64,000 nt of DNA from Flavobacteriaceae bacterium GF1. GTDB lineage: Bacteria; Bacteroidota; Bacteroidia; Flavobacteriales; Flavobacteriaceae. Under the pieces are notes generated by a model. The model saw nothing but the letters and a program-made list of their open reading frames with translations. It ran no database searches and was not told the origin of the DNA. Below, one piece after another: positions 59,103-64,000 of the stretch. Within the stretch, counting starts at the first letter, position 1. The number at the start of each line of letters is the position of its first letter. The DNA lies in assembly GCA_009797885.1 (NCBI GenBank), contig WNKP01000012.1, positions 85,091-149,090 of the forward strand. Reading direction: 5' to 3'. The position numbers and the translations under genes are program-made.

Positions 59103-60320
59103 CTATGATGCGGAATATTTTTTAATAATGTGTTTTCCCAATTGACTCATATGTACCTCATCCGGACCATCCGCTAAACGTAACATTCTTGCTGCGGCAA
59201 AAAAATGGGCCAAGGGGGTATCATTTCCAACCCCTTTACCTCCCAAAACCTGAATGGCCCTATCAATTACTTTTAATGCCATATTGGGAGCAACAATTTT
59301 TATCATGGCAATAAGATCTTTTGCTTCTTTATTCCCCACCTTATCCATTTTATCCGCTGCCGACAATACCAATAACCTTGTCTGCGTTATCTCGGAAGCG
59401 GATAAGGCAATGGCTTGACGAACACTACTATAGGTATCCAAAGTCCTTCCAAAGGGCTTTCGCTGTACGGTACGTTCCGCCATGATTTCCAGGGAACGCT
59501 GGGCCATACCAATTAATCGCATACAGTGATGAATGCGTCCCGGTCCCAACCGGCCCTGCGCAATTTCAAAACCCCTTCCCTCCCCAAGCAATATGTTGGA
59601 TTTTGGTACGCTAACATTGGTCAGTTGTACCTCCGCATGTCCTTCCGGGGAATCGGTATACCCAAACACCGTTAGTGGACGCACAAGCTCCAAGCCCGGA
59701 CTGTCCATGGGAACCAGAATCATGCTTTGCTGCTGGTATCGCGGAGCGTCAAAATCCGTTTTCCCCATGACGATGGCAATTTCACAGTTGGGATCCATAG
59801 CTCCCGAAGACCACCATTTTCGGCCATTGATGATATAGTTGTCACCATTCGCAACAATGGAGGTTTCGATATTGGTGGCATCCGAGGAAGCCACATCCGG
59901 TTCTGTCATTAAAAAGGCTGAACGGATTTCCCCATTCAATAGTGGTCTTAACCATTTTTCCTGTTGCTCTGGAGTTCCATATTTAGCCAAAACCTCCATG
60001 TTTCCAGTATCTGGGGCACTACAGTTAAAAACTTCCGAGGACCATAGAATTCGGCCCATTTGTTCTGCCAATGGGGCGTATTCCAAATTTGTAAAGCCTG
60101 GACTAAAACTGCCATAGGATTTTGGTAGGAATAGATTCCATAAACCTGCCGCCTTTGCTTTCTCTTTCAACGCTTCGGTTCCCTGCCACCTTTTCCATCT
60201 ATTTTCCGGATTCGCATGAAACGCATTAACCTCTTCTTCAACAGGTGTAATATGTTCTTCAATAAAATGCTGTAGTTTTTTTTGAAGCTTTAGCGACTTT
60301 TCACTGTATTCAAAATTCAT
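59103..60320 (-). CDS. Acyl-CoA dehydrogenase, ACAD10/11 type
   Basis: About 405 aa from ATG 60320. Distinctive residues: [101 protein letters not shown], and the C-terminal [17 protein letters not shown] and [11 protein letters not shown]. All are typical of the dehydrogenase part of ACAD10/11. With the kinase it likely removes phosphate from 4-phospho-acyl-CoA, giving an enoyl-CoA. FAD-binding expected. Confidence 0.94.
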   Translation of the reverse strand: MNFEYSEKSLKLQKKLQHFIEEHITPVEEEVNAFHANPENRWKRWQGTEALKEKAKAAGLWNLFLPKSYGSFSPGFTNLEYAPLAEQMGRILWSSEVFNCSAPDTGNMEVLAKYGTPEQQEKWLRPLLNGEIRSAFLMTEPDVASSDATNIETSIVANGDNYIINGRKWWSSGAMDPNCEIAIVMGKTDFDAPRYQQQSMILVPMDSPGLELVRPLTVFGYTDSPEGHAEVQLTNVSVPKSNILLGEGRGFEIAQGRLGPGRIHHCMRLIGMAQRSLEIMAERTVQRKPFGRTLDTYSSVRQAIALSASEITQTRLLVLSAADKMDKVGNKEAKDLIAMIKIVAPNMALKVIDRAIQVLGGKGVGNDTPLAHFFAAARMLRLADGPDEVHMSQLGKHIIKKYSAS

Positions 60321-60336
60321 TTGATCTGCTTTGAAA

Positions 60337-61110
60337 TTAACCTGAAATGAGATAACCCCCATCTGCAGCATAAACACCGCCGGTCATATAAGAGCCCGCA
60401 TCAGAAGCCAATAACATGATCAATCCTGCCATTTCATCGGGTTCAGCAACCCTACGAAGCGGGATGGTATTGGTATACATACCAACCAATTCTTCATTGG
60501 ACCAAAGGCTTTCACTAAACTTTGTCTTTATCAATCCTGGGCATACCACATTGGAGCGGATTCCATATGTACCCCACTCTTTTGCCTGATTTTTGGACAG
60601 CATGATCAAGGCTGATTTCGTCATGCTGTATAATCCCAAACGAAACCCAGGATGTATCCCTTCCACGGAAGCAATATTGATGATGCTTCCCCCATGCACT
60701 TTCATGTGGGGCTGAACCAAATTGGACAGCAACCAAGGAGCCTTTACATTAACGTCCATAATCTTATCAAAAACTTCTTCCGTTGCTGCTTCCAATGGAC
60801 CGTAAAATGGATTGATAGCGGCATTGTTAACCAATACATCTATCCTTCCATAGGTTTCCATGGTCTTTTCCACCAAGTTTTTTCGTTGTTCCCCATCACC
60901 AATGTGACACGCAATTCCAGTGGCACTTAAACCTTTTGCCTGAAACGCTTCTGCCACAAGATCCACAGCTTCCTGTTTTCTACTGCTCACCACAACCTTT
61001 GCCCCATTTTCTGCCAAGCCCAGGGCAATGGAACGACCAATTCCTTTACTTGAGCCCGTTACAATGGCTACCTTACCGGAAAGGTCAAACTTTGATCTTA
61101 TTTCATTCAT
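60337..61110 (-). CDS. SDR family oxidoreductase (DHRS4-like)
   Basis: 257 aa from ATG 61110. [10 protein letters not shown] at about 16-25, [12 protein letters not shown], active Ser in [10 protein letters not shown] and YSMTKSA. The NPFYGP segment is typical of DHRS4-like reductases. It sits between two acyl-CoA dehydrogenase genes and could oxidise or reduce a hydroxy/keto group of the substrate, comparable in place to LvaD of the levulinate pathway (inference). A start at 61119 would overlap the upstream gene by 8 bp. Confidence 0.92.
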   Translation of the reverse strand: MNEIRSKFDLSGKVAIVTGSSKGIGRSIALGLAENGAKVVVSSRKQEAVDLVAEAFQAKGLSATGIACHIGDGEQRKNLVEKTMETYGRIDVLVNNAAINPFYGPLEAATEEVFDKIMDVNVKAPWLLSNLVQPHMKVHGGSIINIASVEGIHPGFRLGLYSMTKSALIMLSKNQAKEWGTYGIRSNVVCPGLIKTKFSESLWSNEELVGMYTNTIPLRRVAEPDEMAGLIMLLASDAGSYMTGGVYAADGGYLISG

Positions 61111-61111
61111 T

Positions 61112-62923
61112 TTACGCAAATATCTTTTTGTCCGAATTCAAGGTCAAGGATTCGGGATTCATCAAAATCTCCGAAAGCCCCAGGGTTTTGGGAAGTTCGT
61201 ATGTAAAGTAAAACTTCATTGCGTGAATCTTACCCTCATAAAATTCTTGGGAGTACACCGTGGCGTTTGTAACCAAAGCATGTTGCGCGTGGGTACCAAT
61301 GACCAACCATTGCCAGCCAATGATAATTGTGCTGAAGAATTCCATAAATGGAGTGGCATCGGCCAAAAAACGTTGATAGTCCCCCTGCCCGGCGAAACGC
61401 ATCAAGAATTGTAAAACACTCTGGGTAAGTCCTAATTTTTCACCTAGTTTTTTGGCATAAGGAACCAAGGATTCGTAGGTCATCGCCATTTTAATGGATT
61501 GTTGTATCTCTTCCGACAACAGCATCAAGGCTTTTCCGTTTTCCATAGTAATTTTTCTTCCCAACAAATCCTGGGACTGAATTCCTGTAGTACCTTCATA
61601 AATGGCAAATATCCTAATATCCCTTAGGTACTGTTGCAAAATGTAGTCCGAACAGAAACCATAGCCCCCAAGGACCTGGACTCCATTGTTCACCGCCGTA
61701 ATCCCCATTTCGGATGGGTAGGTTTTGACCACGGGTGTCAACAGTTCCAACAGAAGTCTGTACTTGGCCCGTTCCTTTTCATTAGCTGAGGACATGGAAA
61801 GATCATAATACTTTGAGGTAAGGAACACTAAGCTCAAGGAGCCTTCTGAAACTACCTTTTGTACCAATAACATCCTACGAACGTCGGGATGATTTATAAT
61901 AAGTGTCTGCTCCTGGGAGACATCCTTCTTACCTGTTCGTTCCAACTCCCGCCCTTGGGGTCGCTCGTGGGCATAGCTCAAAGAGGCGTGGTAAGCGGCG
62001 GTGGCTATGGCCGCTGCCCCCCTGCCAACGGCAATACGGGCCCCATTCATCATCATGAACATATACTTTAGCCCTTGATTGGGTTCTCCAACAAGCCAAC
62101 CCTTGCAATCTTCCTTATCACCAAAAAAGAGATGGGTGGTACAATACCCCTTTTGTCCCATTTTTTGAAAGTCGGCGACCGTGGTCACGTCATTAAACTC
62201 CAGGGAACCATCAGGTTTTGGCCGATGCTTGGGAACGACAAATAGGGATATCCCCTTGGTGCCAGCAGGTGCCCCTTTTATCCTGGCCAATACCAAATGC
62301 ACAATATTTTCAGCGCCTTGATGATCACCTCCGGAAATGAATATTTTTTGTCCGTGTATGGTAAAACAATCCCCTTTCGGTTCCGCAGAAGTTACAATAT
62401 CCGATAATGAACTCCCGGCTTGTGGTTCGGTCAGGCACATGGTACCACCCCATTTACCCGAAATCATATTGGGGACAAAAGTTTCGTTAAGGGATTCATT
62501 GCCAAAATGAACAATGAGTTCTGCCGCCCCCAACGTCAATCCCGCATAGCCCGGCATATGGTTGTTTGCCGTTTCCTGGATAAACGCTGAGGCATTTATG
62601 GCCATTGAAGGCAATTGCAGTCCCCCTATGTCATACGGAAAAGGGGCCCCAATAAAACCCATTTCCCCAGCCATTTTCATATAGTTCCCAATTTGGGGGT
62701 GTACAATGATCTCCCCATCCTTAAAATGCGCAGGTCGCTCATCCATCTCCTTGAAATAGGGAAACATTTCCTTATCCGCAAAATCCTTGACCGAATCAAG
62801 AAACAGTTCAATGGAACCCTCATCGTATTCGGCGAAATGTTCTTGGGAAAGCACTTCCTTAATTTGGTGCACTTGGAACAGTAAAAACTTCAGTGATTCT
62901 ATGTCTACATACGATTTTTTCAT
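61112..62923 (-). CDS. Acyl-CoA dehydrogenase, large type with C-terminal extension
   Basis: 603 aa from ATG 62923. N-terminal helical part, MCLTEPQAGSSLSDIVTSAEPKGDCFTIHGQKIFISGG in the FAD/substrate region, GRGAAAIATAAYHASLSYAHERPQGR, then the catalytic region VLGGYGFCSDYILQQYLRDIRIFAIYEGTTGIQ. The last 120 residues match the C-terminal acyl-CoA dehydrogenase extension domain. First gene of the operon, 100 bp after the Crp-like gene, with a GTTTCGCTA-containing segment upstream. Confidence 0.93.
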   Translation of the reverse strand: MKKSYVDIESLKFLLFQVHQIKEVLSQEHFAEYDEGSIELFLDSVKDFADKEMFPYFKEMDERPAHFKDGEIIVHPQIGNYMKMAGEMGFIGAPFPYDIGGLQLPSMAINASAFIQETANNHMPGYAGLTLGAAELIVHFGNESLNETFVPNMISGKWGGTMCLTEPQAGSSLSDIVTSAEPKGDCFTIHGQKIFISGGDHQGAENIVHLVLARIKGAPAGTKGISLFVVPKHRPKPDGSLEFNDVTTVADFQKMGQKGYCTTHLFFGDKEDCKGWLVGEPNQGLKYMFMMMNGARIAVGRGAAAIATAAYHASLSYAHERPQGRELERTGKKDVSQEQTLIINHPDVRRMLLVQKVVSEGSLSLVFLTSKYYDLSMSSANEKERAKYRLLLELLTPVVKTYPSEMGITAVNNGVQVLGGYGFCSDYILQQYLRDIRIFAIYEGTTGIQSQDLLGRKITMENGKALMLLSEEIQQSIKMAMTYESLVPYAKKLGEKLGLTQSVLQFLMRFAGQGDYQRFLADATPFMEFFSTIIIGWQWLVIGTHAQHALVTNATVYSQEFYEGKIHAMKFYFTYELPKTLGLSEILMNPESLTLNSDKKIFA

Positions 62924-63023
62924 AACCCAGTTTTTGAAAGTCAATGAAGTTAGCACTAATTGTAGCGAAACTCGTTAAACTGGTTTAATAAATAGAAGGT
63001 AAACGAATCAAAAACAGGTTTGG

Positions 63024-63605
63024 TCAGGCTTTGGACAACCTTTTTCGAAGCTTGGATAAGCCCACGGGTGTCATACCCAGGTAACTTGCGATAAGGTAAT
63101 TGGGTACTCGCTGGAAGAGGTCAGGTCGCTTTTCGAGCAGTCGCAAGTATCGTTCCTCATTACTTCGAATACTCATGCGTTCGACCCGGGAAAATAATTT
63201 CATAAACGCTTCTTGCATGGAAAGCCTTCCAAATCTTTCCAATTGGTGTGAATTGTTGAATGATTCCTCCGCCACCTCCTTTTTCACAGCGAACACCATG
63301 CTCGATTCAATGGCCTTTAAGTAGCAATTTGAGGGTTGTTGGTTCACATAGGAGGGTAAATCGGTAAAAAAAACATCTTCGGTATAGAATTCCAAAACCT
63401 TAATTTCCCCCTCCTCTTCTTTATAGTAACAAATACATCCCTTTTCCAAATAATAGAATCGGTCAACAATCTGTCCCGGTCTTACCAAAAAATCGGCTTT
63501 TCCCAAGGATATTCTTTCATATTTAACCAGTTCCCTTCCCAGGATTTCCTCATCTACATCCGTGTAAAACAGAACTTTGTTTTTTAGGTTTATAAGGTCG
63601 TTCAA
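63024..63605 (-). CDS. Crp/Fnr family transcriptional regulator
   Basis: 193 aa. Cyclic-nucleotide-binding-like domain (about 25-125: GKADFLVRPGQIVDRFYYLEKGCICYYKEEEGEIKVLEFYTEDVF) and a C-terminal helix-turn-helix (NYLIASYLGMTPVGLSKLRKRL). Immediately upstream of the acyl-CoA operon and on the same strand, so it may control it. It belongs to the same group as the regulator at 44780-45382. A possible dyad, TTTCG-n5-CGAAA, is at 63760-63774. Confidence 0.9.
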   Translation of the reverse strand: MNDLINLKNKVLFYTDVDEEILGRELVKYERISLGKADFLVRPGQIVDRFYYLEKGCICYYKEEEGEIKVLEFYTEDVFFTDLPSYVNQQPSNCYLKAIESSMVFAVKKEVAEESFNNSHQLERFGRLSMQEAFMKLFSRVERMSIRSNEERYLRLLEKRPDLFQRVPNYLIASYLGMTPVGLSKLRKRLSKA

Positions 63606-64000
63606 AAGAAAATAGATTTAAAAAATTACTGATTTCCAGATTAACTATTGGGACGTAAGAAAAGTAGGATTTCAGGGATAATTGATTTTTTATGCTCCCC
63701 GACTTTAGTGTTACTAAATCTATTATTTATTTGATTTTCCATTGGTCAAATAAAAATCTGTTTCGCTAAACGAAATGTACCTTAATTCCGGCACAATTCA
63801 AAACCCCAGAACAAGGTTATATCATCCCAAACCTAATTCAATTCATGGTTTTTCGGCATTTCCATCCTTCCTTTGCCGTATGGGCCAGCTTGTCCAATCG
63901 GTAATCTCCATACGTTCTCCAAGTTTTGTTGGGCCGTCCCTTTTTGTTGGGATGCCCTTCTAATGCCCTGCTGGGATGATACCCTTACGAATCTTCCCAA
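63606..64000. other. Intergenic region at right edge
   Basis: 395 bp. The left part is AT-rich promoter DNA for the Crp-like gene, with the dyad TTTCG-n5-CGAAA at 63760-63774. The last 170 bp contain minus-strand open frames that run off the edge (for example one ending with a stop at about 63838), but none is recognisable; a gene remnant is possible. Confidence 0.4.

Noticed and set aside
63775..63963. 62-codon plus-strand frame at right edge
   Set aside because: No recognisable features, and competing frames on the other strand are just as open.
1..64000. tRNA, rRNA, insertion sequences, integrases
   Set aside because: No stretch with tRNA-like arms or rRNA conserved blocks and no transposase or integrase motifs were found by eye. 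A covariance-model scan would be decisive.

Overview
The window looks like chromosomal DNA of a marine-type member of the Flavobacteriaceae (Bacteroidota). The signs are DUF6090, DUF2141, 2TM-domain and LETM1-like proteins typical of that family, T-A-n-n-T-T-T-(G/A) promoter elements in place of classical -10 boxes, few Shine-Dalgarno sequences, a TonB-dependent receptor with an N-terminal carboxypeptidase-like domain, and OxyR/LytTR regulators. I see no rRNA, tRNA, CRISPR array, insertion sequence or prophage core. Genus assignment is inference.

Layout. 1-107: N-terminus of a lipoprotein running off the left edge. 380-586: a heptamer repeat array. 589-4564 (minus): a D-amino-acid/dipeptide operon (GntP permease, RidA, D-threonine-aldolase-like PLP enzyme, M19 dipeptidase). 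4.7-13 kb: methyltransferase, a 1073-residue sortilin-type beta-propeller protein, DUF2490 protein, hydrolase-OsmC fusion, DUF1905/YdeI protein and a lipidated Mn-type superoxide dismutase. 13.1-17.7 kb: the ybbP-ybbA / tesA divergent locus plus an isochorismatase-like hydrolase. 17.8-20.8 kb: OmpW-like protein, DUF547 lipoprotein, LETM1-like protein.

20.9-28 kb is the most distinctive region. A LytTR response regulator gene is preceded by six tandem genes for small 2TM-domain proteins. About 2.3 kb upstream lies a LytS-type histidine kinase whose C-terminus is itself a seventh 2TM domain, preceded by a TPR-like protein gene. Two opposite-strand, AT-rich genes for tail-fibre-like secreted proteins sit between the halves. 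The 2TM operon, the TPR-kinase operon and the TonB receptor gene (28920-31082) each carry, on the same side of their start, a conserved element with two TGT-centred half-sites exactly 21 bp apart, the spacing expected for a LytTR-domain dimer. I propose that these form one regulon.

31-40 kb: secreted or lipidated hydrolases (class-C beta-lactamase-like, a D-aminoacylase relative lacking the usual metal HxH, S9 peptidase) and small membrane proteins. 40-49 kb: OxyR, PBP4-type carboxypeptidase, MsrA, NUDIX hydrolase, Crp-like regulator, DUF2461, AIM24-like protein, an AT-rich orphan membrane protein and a HAD hydrolase. 49.4-51.7 kb: a second LytTR/histidine-kinase pair. 52.4-63 kb (minus): an acyl-CoA catabolic operon whose kinase plus acyl-CoA dehydrogenase pair corresponds to the two halves of animal ACAD10/11, suggesting dissimilation of hydroxy-acyl-CoAs. 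It is headed by a Crp-like regulator.
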